Source: Marinagarivorans algicola
GTDB taxonomy: Bacteria > Pseudomonadota > Gammaproteobacteria > Pseudomonadales > Cellvibrionaceae
DNA length: 64,000 bases
Direction of reading: 5' to 3'
Assembly: GCF_001292705.1 (NCBI RefSeq)
Contig: NZ_LGAK01000005.1
Location: 1-64,000, forward strand
Below, piece by piece: positions 53,078-62,131 of this stretch. Within the stretch, counting starts at the first letter, position 1, and each line of letters opens with the position of its first letter. Both the position numbers and the translations under genes were made by a program. The notes under the pieces were generated by a model. The model ran no database searches. It was given only the letters and a program-made list of their open reading frames with translations, and was not told the origin of the DNA.

Positions 53078-56065
53078 CTACACCACTTCCGATAAAAGGT
53101 TATTAAAATCGATACGAGATAAATCAAATTGCTCTTGCAGTTTATCAAGTAACGCTGAAATATCTGCTAAATGAATATCTTCGGTGCGAGCGAGCATTTC
53201 TATCTCTTTTGCCAAATCAGATACTTCCAATGCGCCCATTTGTCGTGCTGATGATTTAATCGTATGAGAAGGTACCACCAACAAATTAGTATCTTTCTGG
53301 CTTAACCCTACCCTAATTTGATCAATGTAGTCTTGCGTATCTTCTAAAAAATATTCAATCATTGTAGGAAAACGGCGCTTCATCATTTTACGCGCCTTAG
53401 CAACAACGTCTTTATCTAAAAACTGTAATGCATTTAGATTATCTAAAGACTTTTTCTCGTCAATTTCTACTGCGACCTGATGACTATCATTGATATAATT
53501 TCTATCAATAGAAGCTTGGGAGGATTTTTTTGAGTCTATTTGGTGTTGTGTATTGACACCATCGATACTAGGTTCATTAGCGCCATTATTGCTCTTAATA
53601 TTATCTGTGAGAAACTTATGGCCTTTTTTATGAGAGTGAGTATCTAACGGTTTATTTAGCTCTGATTTCAGACTTTTAGACTTTATAAGATTATGCTCTA
53701 ATGTGCCTATATTAGAGGTTTCTTGATTGTATAATTCGCGATGATTTAACCATTTTCCCAGCATGATTTTTAAATCTTTTTTTCGTACAGGCTTAGATAG
53801 GTAAGCACTCATACCCGCCTCTAAACAACGCTCTTTATCTCCTACCATTGCGTTTGCCGTTAGCGCTACAATAGGCAGTGTTTTTCCTACTGTTTGTGAT
53901 AATTTTCTAATCTCTTGTGTCGCTTTAAATCCGTCCATAATAGGCATCATACAATCCATCAGTACTAAATCAAATGGCATGCCGCTCTTAATATAATCTA
54001 CGGCTATTTTACCGTTTTCAGCATGAGTAACTAATGCACCAAGATCTTTTAGCATATCCTCAGCTAAAGTCGCATTAATACGGTTATCTTCAACAAGCAA
54101 GATAGATGAACCCTCTAAATAATTAATATTATTTTTATTATTTACGTATGATTTATGGTTAGCATTATTAATGTTAAAACTATCTTCAGAAGATTTATTA
54201 AATATTGATAATGCAAAATCTTTAAATTGTGAAGAATTTTTAGGAAAATGAAAAAACTCTAAAAAACCATGAGTCATTAATTCCTGAGTCAGCACTAAAT
54301 CTTTTTTTCGAGAAATACATACTAAAGGTATATCTAAAAAACTGTCACTAGATTTCACATACTGGCTAATTTTTATTGGCGAGCCATTTTTCACGAAATA
54401 ATCTACTGCAATTAAAACAATATTATTATATTTTATTGAGCGACCCATAAATTCAATTGAATTTACACAGATAATTTGCATACCACTCATACCAAGCTCT
54501 GCTAGTACCACAGATTTTAATTCATCATCATCACAAATAAATAAAATTGATCCTGGTAAGTCGATAGATTTTAAAATTTTACTATGCTGAGTATCATCTG
54601 CAAAAGTTAACGGCAATATAAATGAAAATGTAGAACCTTCACCTAATACACTACCAACTCGTAAAGTGCCTCCCATTAAAGCCACCATTTTTTTGCATAT
54701 AGAAAGACCTAAACCTGTACCGCTAAATATTCTTGTTGTACCACCATTACCTTGTACAAATTGCTCAAAAATTAACGATAAGTTTTTTTCTGATATACCT
54801 ATACCTGTATCTTCAATAGAGAACTTCAAAGAAAAATCAGAGCCATCGATTGCATCACATGAATCCACCGTAACAACGATATAGCCTGCTTCAGTGAACT
54901 TTATAGCATTACTGATAAGATGATAAAATACCTGTCTAATTAGCGAGGAGTCGCCACCGACCTCATGAGGTACGCCATCTTCATAGCGCAAAATAAGATC
55001 CACACTCTTAAGTTGAGCTCGCTCCTCCATCATTTGAACTAAATCACCAATTAATTCATAAAGATTAAAACGTGAAATTTCAACAATTGTATCGCCAGAC
55101 TCGAGTGAAGAATAACCTAGAATATCGTTAATAACATCAAGTAAAGATTCGGCAGAAGAGAGTACTGTTTTGACATAACTAGATTGTTTTTCATTTAATA
55201 CCGTTGTACTTAAATTCTCACTAGCGCTAATAATGCCATGCATAGGTGTACGTATTTCATGACTAACACTGGTTAAAAATTCTGTTTTGATACGATTTGC
55301 TAAAGCAGCCTCTTCATAAGCTATTTTAAGACTATTCTGAACCGGATTAATAACAAATAAAACCAAACTCACAACAAAAAAAAGAAGAATAAAAAAAACA
55401 TACACCCAGTGATTATCTGTTTTATCTTGCACTGAATCAACTAAATACTGATAATAAAGTGTCACTGAATTATCGAGAGAAATAGACAATTCTCGTACTA
55501 TTGATTCAATATAACCTGCATTATAAGAAATTCTTTTATTTTCATCTTGTGACAATTGCGATAACTTATTAGCCGAATCAATATATTTTCTTATTTTATA
55601 ATGAACAGAATCTTGAGAAAATTTATAGCCTTTAACTTTAAAGCTTTTGATATCGTCGGAAAATTCAAATCCGAAATATAATTTATTAAAAGATTTTGGT
55701 AAAAAATCTATATTATCTATTAAATTTTTATTTAATAGATCTAAATGACTCACCAAATCCCTAATTTCACTTCGCGTGTGCGATATTTCAAAAATTTTAT
55801 TTTTATGATTATTTAATGATTCGTCATTTGAATCTTTAATTTCTTTTTTATTATTTACGGTAAAAAATTTAGACAATACAGCTACATGTTCAATAATAGA
55901 TTTTTGCTGACTTATCTTATAAATAAAATCAGCACTCCTTTTACTTTCAATATCATCAAAAGCTGAAGACAAAAAAACACATGCGATAGAAACTGCAGTC
56001 AAAACTAATAATATTATCACATTTGACCAAATATTTTTACTATCAGTAGTTTTCAAAAATAACAT
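53078..56065 (-). CDS. Hybrid sensor histidine kinase with receiver and HPt domains
   Basis: 995 residues. TM1 (~15-36), a helical extracytoplasmic sensor (~37-215) of unknown ligand, TM2 (~219-240), a HisKA domain with His269 (SHEIRTPMHG), and a HATPase with NAIKFTEAG, DTGIGIS and GTGLGLSICKKM. A receiver-like domain (~505-615) is degenerate. A second receiver is complete with Asp704 (LMDCMMPIMDG). A Lys/Ser/Asn-rich linker leads to a C-terminal HPt with His934 (PSHTIKSSARQMG). All modules for an internal His-Asp-His relay are present. The sequence is rich in Ile, Lys and Asn, in line with the low GC of the block. The next gene upstream ends 37 bases before its start. Confidence 0.94.
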   Translation of the reverse strand: MLFLKTTDSKNIWSNVIILLVLTAVSIACVFLSSAFDDIESKRSADFIYKISQQKSIIEHVAVLSKFFTVNNKKEIKDSNDESLNNHKNKIFEISHTRSEIRDLVSHLDLLNKNLIDNIDFLPKSFNKLYFGFEFSDDIKSFKVKGYKFSQDSVHYKIRKYIDSANKLSQLSQDENKRISYNAGYIESIVRELSISLDNSVTLYYQYLVDSVQDKTDNHWVYVFFILLFFVVSLVLFVINPVQNSLKIAYEEAALANRIKTEFLTSVSHEIRTPMHGIISASENLSTTVLNEKQSSYVKTVLSSAESLLDVINDILGYSSLESGDTIVEISRFNLYELIGDLVQMMEERAQLKSVDLILRYEDGVPHEVGGDSSLIRQVFYHLISNAIKFTEAGYIVVTVDSCDAIDGSDFSLKFSIEDTGIGISEKNLSLIFEQFVQGNGGTTRIFSGTGLGLSICKKMVALMGGTLRVGSVLGEGSTFSFILPLTFADDTQHSKILKSIDLPGSILFICDDDELKSVVLAELGMSGMQIICVNSIEFMGRSIKYNNIVLIAVDYFVKNGSPIKISQYVKSSDSFLDIPLVCISRKKDLVLTQELMTHGFLEFFHFPKNSSQFKDFALSIFNKSSEDSFNINNANHKSYVNNKNNINYLEGSSILLVEDNRINATLAEDMLKDLGALVTHAENGKIAVDYIKSGMPFDLVLMDCMMPIMDGFKATQEIRKLSQTVGKTLPIVALTANAMVGDKERCLEAGMSAYLSKPVRKKDLKIMLGKWLNHRELYNQETSNIGTLEHNLIKSKSLKSELNKPLDTHSHKKGHKFLTDNIKSNNGANEPSIDGVNTQHQIDSKKSSQASIDRNYINDSHQVAVEIDEKKSLDNLNALQFLDKDVVAKARKMMKRRFPTMIEYFLEDTQDYIDQIRVGLSQKDTNLLVVPSHTIKSSARQMGALEVSDLAKEIEMLARTEDIHLADISALLDKLQEQFDLSRIDFNNLLSEVV

Positions 56066-56102
56066 CTATTGTTACCAAAAATTATATTTGGATATCTAAG
56101 TT

Positions 56103-59100
56103 TCATTTTGAAGAATTAACCGATAAAAAATCATTTAAAAAATTTGATACTTCATTGTGATAATTTATAAGCTCTTCCTGCTCTTTGATAATTTCTTTTA
56201 TTGATCCTTTAGCTTTAGATAAAATTTCAATTTTTTTTGATATTATAGCAAGACCTGTAAATCCTAATGTATTAGATGATGACTTCAATGGATGCGCACT
56301 TTCTCTTATCATCTCATAATTAATATCTTCTATACCTTTGTTTATCTTATCAATATACTCTAGACAATCTTCGAGATAATCGGTTATGACATCATTAAAT
56401 TTATTTTTAAATATTGACCTAATTTCATTAAAAATCATAAAATCAACGACACCTTTATTTGACTCGATGCAACTACCATTTTCTCTAATATTGTTATTTA
56501 AACTTTCTTCTTTCTTATTAATAAATTTATTATGATCTCCATCATCAAAATGATTTGGTAAATCCAAAATAACTTCTTCTGTAAAATTATTTTTTTTGCT
56601 AACTGAAGATTCTACAATATTATTATCAATAAGATAGTGTCTTGTTTTTTCAATACTTAAAAGGGCATCATGCAATATAGATTTTGATATATACGTAGGA
56701 TTAATCATTTCATTATGCAAGCCCAATAATTTCCTGTGTAACCTAGTGACAAAAAATAATATTTTATTAAAATGAAAAATTTCGCATAAAGAAATAATAA
56801 ACTTAATTCTATCTTCTATATCCTCTAGACAATCAAAATCATCTTCACCAATTAAACATATGATATTTTTTTCAATATCATCTAAATAATCATGGGGGTT
56901 AACGCCACTAATTTTAATTATATTTTTATCAAAAGTTGAAATATTGAAATCATTCGTATCATATTTTTTTATTTTAATTTTTTCAGTACTAATATATTTT
57001 TTTAATAGCGAATATAAATTTTCACGCTTTATAGGCTTGGTAGCATAATCTGTCATACCCGCTTTATAGCATTCTTCTCTATCCTCTCTTGAGGCATTGG
57101 CTGTTAATGCTATTACGGGAATATTTTTAATATTATGTGATTTTTCATACTGGCGAATACTAGATGAGCTATCAAAACCGTTCATGATTGGCATTTGGCA
57201 ATCCATGAAAATAATATCAAATTTATCTGTTTTATATTTTTCTAAAGCAGATTTACCATCATTACATACCGATACCTCACACCCAATTTTCTGCAATATT
57301 TCTTTGGCAATTTTAATATTAACTCTATTATCTTCTACTAAGAGAACGTTAACGCTATCAAATAAGATTGAATCATTATAATTCGTGATTAATAAATGAT
57401 CAGGCGTTAAAGCCGCTATTTTTTGTAATAACACCGATTCAACTGATAAACGAGTGATTATTGAATCAACTTTTACTTTAAGATTTTTTAATTTAATATC
57501 GATAGCATCATCACATATAGCAATAACACCTATTAGATGATTAAGATAATTACAGCTATATGCACCTCTGACAGATTCTATAAAAATATTGATACTATTA
57601 GCTTCGATCAATGATGATTCAATATGTAATAAAACAACATTAACATTATTTTTTTTGCATAATGTTATAGCTTCTTCAAAATTAAACGCTCTTAAAATTT
57701 TACAGCCAGAGTCTGGTAATAATTTTTTTACCTTATCGTAACAGTCATTATCATCGCCTAAAAATAATATACTAACATCTAGAAATTTAATTTCTTCCTT
57801 AAAAATTCGACTGTATTCAAGATCATCAAGATTTAAGGGGTATTTATTTTTATTATCTTTTTTGTGTAACACTAATTCAATTATTTCAATTAACTGTCTA
57901 TTTTTTACAGGCTTATGCATGTATCCGCTTACGCCTAAATTTTTATATTTTTTAATATCAATTATATTATTATTGAAATCATTAATATAAATAACATTAG
58001 GTATTTTAACATTATTTATTAATTTTATTTTTTTAAAGATATCAAATTCATTCAATAATGATTTTTTATCATTTATTATAATAACATCTAAGTTATTATT
58101 TTTTACCTCTATATTATCGATCAATACTAATAAATCATTGACCGTGCTTATACAATATGTCAACGCACCATAGAATCTTAAAACCGATTTAATATGCTCT
58201 AAAAAATAAGGGTTATCATCTAATACTGCAATAGATATTCCCTCTAAATAATCCGTTATATCTAAAGGCTGTTTTGAAATATCAATTTCAAAGTCAATAG
58301 AAAAATTAAAATTAGACCCTTTATTAATGGTGCTTTTTAATTTTATTTCACCATTTTGTAGTTCAATCAATTGCTTGCATATTGCCAATCCTAAGCCTGT
58401 TCCACCATATTTTCTCGTAATACTTTTTTCAGCCTGAGTAAATCGATCAAAAATATGAGCCTGTGCTTCATCAGGAATTCCAATTCCAGTATCAATAATT
58501 GAAAAGCGTATTTTTTCATATTTTCTACCCAATTTATCTATCTGACAATCTAATGATTCTACCTCAATTAAAACATGACCCTCTTGGGTAAATTTAATAG
58601 CATTACTCATCAAATTTACGATAATTTGCCGTAATCTATTAGGGTCACCAATCACATACTCTGGCACATAAGGTGATATCGCAACAATGACTTCCAGGTC
58701 ATTTTCCATAGCTTTAATAGCCATTAAATCAGCGACTTCTTCGATAACTATATGAAGATTAAAGGGTATTGATTCTATATCTAACTTACCAGATTCTATT
58801 TTTGAAAAATCTAAAATATCATTAATAATTGCCAGTAAACTTTCAGAAGAGTGTAAAATTGTTTTTATATAATTTTTATGGCCCTGACTTTCTATAGATT
58901 TTAAAAGCAACTCTGATGTGCCAATAATACCATTTATTGGGGTACGTATTTCATGACTAACCGATGCTAAAAAATCACCTTTTAATTCATTTGCTTTATC
59001 CGCTATATTTTTTGCTTTAATAAGTTCATGCTCTTTAAATCGCATTTCTTGCAATAGTCGATTAAAATTAGATGCCAACTGTCCTATTTCATCACTGCTG

Positions 59101-59714
59101 AATAGTGGCACCCTGATATGAAAATCATTCGTTTTTGAAAATTCAGAAACCGATGAGCTTAACTCAATCAAAGGTATTATTATTGTTTTTTTAACTCTTA
59201 ACATTATAAAAAATGAAACCAAGAAAAATAATAATACTAAGCTAATAGCCACACATAACTGTATTAGAGTTATTCTATTATCAATATTGTTGACTTCTAT
59301 GTAAAAGTATCCCGATATATTTTTATCGGCGCTTAGTATGGGCTCTAAATGAATCAAATTTTTACAATTATGATTCTCTGATTTGACAGTCACTTTCTGT
59401 TTGTTAAGCAAGCAAAATGATTTTAGATTAATAGCACTGGATATATTTAATAATGTTTTATTGATGCCTTCTATGTCTATATTTTTTAATTGATGGGATA
59501 ATTCATTTTCAACCATACGGACAATTGTTGCTGTTATTTTTTTATTAACAGCTTGACTAAGAGAGATAGAATTTAAATAAACAATAGGAATAGATGCGAA
59601 AAAGCATGAAAAAAATGCAACAAAAAATAACCATTTTATTTTTGCGCCAATACTTAACGGTTTAAATTTTTTAACCGATAAAATAAAATATTCTATTTTT
59701 AATTTTATCGACAT
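56103..59714 (-). CDS. Hybrid sensor histidine kinase with three receiver-like domains and HPt
   Basis: 1203 residues. TM1 (~25-48), a small periplasmic domain (~50-150), TM2, HAMP (~175-230), HisKA with His254 ([10 protein letters not shown]), and an intact HATPase ([31 protein letters not shown]). Two divergent receiver-like domains follow (~500-625, ~645-755); in the second the acceptor position reads LLHIES instead of LxD. The third receiver is complete with Asp838 ([11 protein letters not shown]). The C-terminal HPt has His1141 ([10 protein letters not shown]). It starts only 4 bases after the REC-HATPase gene. Extremely AT-rich and Lys/Asn/Ile-rich. The role is probably to feed the lone receiver or the REC-HATPase protein. 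Confidence 0.94.
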   Translation of the reverse strand: MSIKLKIEYFILSVKKFKPLSIGAKIKWLFFVAFFSCFFASIPIVYLNSISLSQAVNKKITATIVRMVENELSHQLKNIDIEGINKTLLNISSAINLKSFCLLNKQKVTVKSENHNCKNLIHLEPILSADKNISGYFYIEVNNIDNRITLIQLCVAISLVLLFFLVSFFIMLRVKKTIIIPLIELSSSVSEFSKTNDFHIRVPLFSSDEIGQLASNFNRLLQEMRFKEHELIKAKNIADKANELKGDFLASVSHEIRTPINGIIGTSELLLKSIESQGHKNYIKTILHSSESLLAIINDILDFSKIESGKLDIESIPFNLHIVIEEVADLMAIKAMENDLEVIVAISPYVPEYVIGDPNRLRQIIVNLMSNAIKFTQEGHVLIEVESLDCQIDKLGRKYEKIRFSIIDTGIGIPDEAQAHIFDRFTQAEKSITRKYGGTGLGLAICKQLIELQNGEIKLKSTINKGSNFNFSIDFEIDISKQPLDITDYLEGISIAVLDDNPYFLEHIKSVLRFYGALTYCISTVNDLLVLIDNIEVKNNNLDVIIINDKKSLLNEFDIFKKIKLINNVKIPNVIYINDFNNNIIDIKKYKNLGVSGYMHKPVKNRQLIEIIELVLHKKDNKNKYPLNLDDLEYSRIFKEEIKFLDVSILFLGDDNDCYDKVKKLLPDSGCKILRAFNFEEAITLCKKNNVNVVLLHIESSLIEANSINIFIESVRGAYSCNYLNHLIGVIAICDDAIDIKLKNLKVKVDSIITRLSVESVLLQKIAALTPDHLLITNYNDSILFDSVNVLLVEDNRVNIKIAKEILQKIGCEVSVCNDGKSALEKYKTDKFDIIFMDCQMPIMNGFDSSSSIRQYEKSHNIKNIPVIALTANASREDREECYKAGMTDYATKPIKRENLYSLLKKYISTEKIKIKKYDTNDFNISTFDKNIIKISGVNPHDYLDDIEKNIICLIGEDDFDCLEDIEDRIKFIISLCEIFHFNKILFFVTRLHRKLLGLHNEMINPTYISKSILHDALLSIEKTRHYLIDNNIVESSVSKKNNFTEEVILDLPNHFDDGDHNKFINKKEESLNNNIRENGSCIESNKGVVDFMIFNEIRSIFKNKFNDVITDYLEDCLEYIDKINKGIEDINYEMIRESAHPLKSSSNTLGFTGLAIISKKIEILSKAKGSIKEIIKEQEELINYHNEVSNFLNDFLSVNSSK

Positions 59715-59718
59715 TTCA

Positions 59719-60666
59719 TCACCAGTCTATATCAGACTCGTGACTAAGAAACGTAGTGACTTCGTTACCCGATTCGTTATATGTGAGCTTATCAAAACTC
59801 ATAGAATATGCTTGGGCAATTCCACGACCATGATTTTCTTGTGCTCTAGATGGATCAACTTTAATAAATTTACGCCAATCAAAGCCATTACCACAATCTT
59901 TAATTTTTAAATAATATCCGTTTTCTTCTCGTTTATAACTTGCTTCTACCGACTTTAATTTATTTTCAGGATAATTTGATCGACGCATAACTTCATCGCG
60001 CCATGTACCGTTTTTAAGTAAAAATGTTTTTTCATCATAGCCAACATTTAAATTACCATGCTCAACACCATTAATTAGTAATTCAGCAATACCTATAACC
60101 ACCTTCTCTGGATTGGGATAGCAGTTTGCCAAAAAGCATGCTAAATCTTCTGCTTCTGCTACTGTACGTAGTGAAAATTTACACTGTGTAATTAAGTTAA
60201 AACTAGATTTATGTTGACTTAGCTCTTTATTCAATAATTTTTGTTGATTTATATTACGAACAGCAGCTGAAATAACTGATGCCAATACATCTTCATTAAT
60301 AGGCTTTGTTAAATAATAATACACGCCTGCATCAATACCTTCTCGTATTTGCTCAGCTTTATCTGATCCTGTTTGCATAATTACTGGTATATTTTTAAGC
60401 ATAGGATCGCTTTTCATTAACGAGACAACTTCCAAACCATTCATGCCTGGCATTTCACGATCAAGAACAACAATATCGATATCTGATCCGTGTTTACAGA
60501 GCGCATCCCATGCACTTTTACCATCTTCTGCAGTACTCACATTATGTCCCAAATCTTCTAACTGAGTTTGCAACATCATTCGCATTGAGCGATCATCATC
60601 TACGGCGAGTGTATTAATAATTGGATTATTGACAGATATTAATGATTCTTGATTATTATCTTCCAT
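59719..60666 (-). CDS. Response regulator fused to an RsbW-like HATPase
   Basis: 315 residues. An N-terminal receiver (~15-140) has Asp69 ([12 protein letters not shown]), Thr in MQTGS and Lys in LTKPIN. The C-terminal domain (~165-315) is a GHKL ATPase of the anti-sigma/serine-kinase type: the N-box is [11 protein letters not shown], then [10 protein letters not shown] and [10 protein letters not shown]. It lacks a HisKA domain, so it is not a histidine kinase. Similar fusions phosphorylate or sequester STAS-domain or sigma-factor partners. No such partner gene is visible in the window. The AAGGG site is 8 bases before the start. It lies between the HlyD gene (24-base gap) and the hybrid kinase (4-base gap). 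Confidence 0.9.
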   Translation of the reverse strand: MEDNNQESLISVNNPIINTLAVDDDRSMRMMLQTQLEDLGHNVSTAEDGKSAWDALCKHGSDIDIVVLDREMPGMNGLEVVSLMKSDPMLKNIPVIMQTGSDKAEQIREGIDAGVYYYLTKPINEDVLASVISAAVRNINQQKLLNKELSQHKSSFNLITQCKFSLRTVAEAEDLACFLANCYPNPEKVVIGIAELLINGVEHGNLNVGYDEKTFLLKNGTWRDEVMRRSNYPENKLKSVEASYKREENGYYLKIKDCGNGFDWRKFIKVDPSRAQENHGRGIAQAYSMSFDKLTYNESGNEVTTFLSHESDIDW

Positions 60667-60690
60667 ATTTTTACCCTTAAAAAATAGTAC

Positions 60691-62049
60691 TTATCTTTCA
60701 GAAAAAGCCGTTTTTAACGATAAATGAATAGGCTTAAAGAGATATGATAGAATTGTTTTTTCACCTGTAATAATATCGCCCACGACTGTCATACCAGGCA
60801 AGATATTATTCATATTAGAATTATTACCTACATACATTTTTTCAAGGCCAATACGCACTTTATAATAAGGCTCTCTTTTTTCATTCAAGAAAGTAGTTGC
60901 CGAGACATAATCTAATGTTCCCGAGACAGTGCCATAACGTGAAAAGTCAAATGAGCTAACCTTAACACGAATAGCCTGACCAACTTCAATATGACCAACA
61001 TCTTTAGGAGATACTTGAGCTTCTACAATAAGCTTCGCACTTAAAGGGACAACTTCTAATAATGCTTTTCCAGGCTCTACTACCCCACCAATAGTATTCA
61101 GCTGTAAACCTTTAACGATCCCATGCACAGGAGAACGTATGGTTAAACGATTAACGCGATCTTCTAAGCGAATAATTACTTCTTTAACTTGATCCGCTTG
61201 TGATTGTAAATCAGCAAGTTCACTATAAACTTGCTCACGTCGTGTCAGTGATAATGATGATAAACGCATTCTATACTCACTGAGACTGCTGACTGCTTGC
61301 GCATAGAGCTCTTCTGTTTCTTCTAGTTCTGAGGAAGTTTTATGATACTCTTGCTCATATTTTATATAAGCAATTCTTGAGGCATAACCTTTATCTAATA
61401 ATTTTTTTTGTATTTCCCTCGCTTCATCAGTTAACTTTAATCCTTTGATGAGATGATTCAAGCGATGTTTTAATTTTTTAATTTCTATTTCTTTTTGTGA
61501 TACTTGATTATTTAAAACGTCATACTCTTTATTAACAGAGCTTAACATTTCGTCATAAACTTTTTTCTGAAAATCTATATCCTTAGAAGTAATATCATCA
61601 ATTCTAGAAAAATCTAATTCTCGTTTTTCTAAAAATGCATTATTGCGCTCTGTTTGAGTTAAGATAGATTTATATTTTTGTCGCGCTTCGGCCAATGACT
61701 GTGTTGCCGAAGAATCCTCTAATTTTATGAGTATTTGATCTTTATCAACAACATCGCCATCTCGAATGAGTATTTCTTTTACCAGTGCACCTTCGAAATG
61801 TTGAACTATTTGCGTATACCCGCGCGGTATCACTTCACCAACTGCACTCGTCACCTCACTTATTTTTGTAAGTGCTGCCCATAAGAAAAAAATAAGTATA
61901 GCCATACTAATAACAATCATTGTTATTCGTACCATATGGGGGTTAACAGCCTCTTCTAATTTAACTGATTGAGGCATGTATACGAGTTGCTCTTGCTCGC
62001 TTTGAGAAAGCTTATGTTGCTTTAAAAATTCATTAACGGTCAGTTTCAT
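60691..62049 (-). CDS. HlyD-family type I secretion adaptor
   Basis: 452 residues. A cytoplasmic N-terminus, one TM helix (~45-65, MIVISMAILIFFLWAAL), lipoyl-like halves on both sides of a long coiled-coil (~120-290), and the typical SPVHGIVKGLQLNTIGGVV return strand. The terminal beta-barrel ends at LPGMTVVGDIITGEKTILSY, the HlyD/LapC signature. It bridges an ABC exporter and an outer-membrane TolC-like channel for a large unfolded substrate, often an RTX adhesin or toxin. It is preceded by the ABC gene with an inverted repeat between. Confidence 0.95.
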   Translation of the reverse strand: MKLTVNEFLKQHKLSQSEQEQLVYMPQSVKLEEAVNPHMVRITMIVISMAILIFFLWAALTKISEVTSAVGEVIPRGYTQIVQHFEGALVKEILIRDGDVVDKDQILIKLEDSSATQSLAEARQKYKSILTQTERNNAFLEKRELDFSRIDDITSKDIDFQKKVYDEMLSSVNKEYDVLNNQVSQKEIEIKKLKHRLNHLIKGLKLTDEAREIQKKLLDKGYASRIAYIKYEQEYHKTSSELEETEELYAQAVSSLSEYRMRLSSLSLTRREQVYSELADLQSQADQVKEVIIRLEDRVNRLTIRSPVHGIVKGLQLNTIGGVVEPGKALLEVVPLSAKLIVEAQVSPKDVGHIEVGQAIRVKVSSFDFSRYGTVSGTLDYVSATTFLNEKREPYYKVRIGLEKMYVGNNSNMNNILPGMTVVGDIITGEKTILSYLFKPIHLSLKTAFSER

Positions 62050-62075
62050 AAGTATGTATTACTCCAGACATTAGC

Positions 62076-62125
62076 TGTATCAATGTTGATATTTGACTGA
62101 ACAATGAAATAGCAACATTGATACA
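62076..62125. repeat. 13-bp inverted repeat between ABC and HlyD genes
   Basis: TGTATCAATGTTG (62076-62088) and CAACATTGATACA (62113-62125) are perfect inverse copies with 24 bases between, in the 82-base gap. There is no T-tract on either strand. It may be an mRNA stem-loop that tunes the ratio of the two proteins, or a protein-binding dyad. Confidence 0.7.
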
Positions 62126-62131
62126 AATGCT

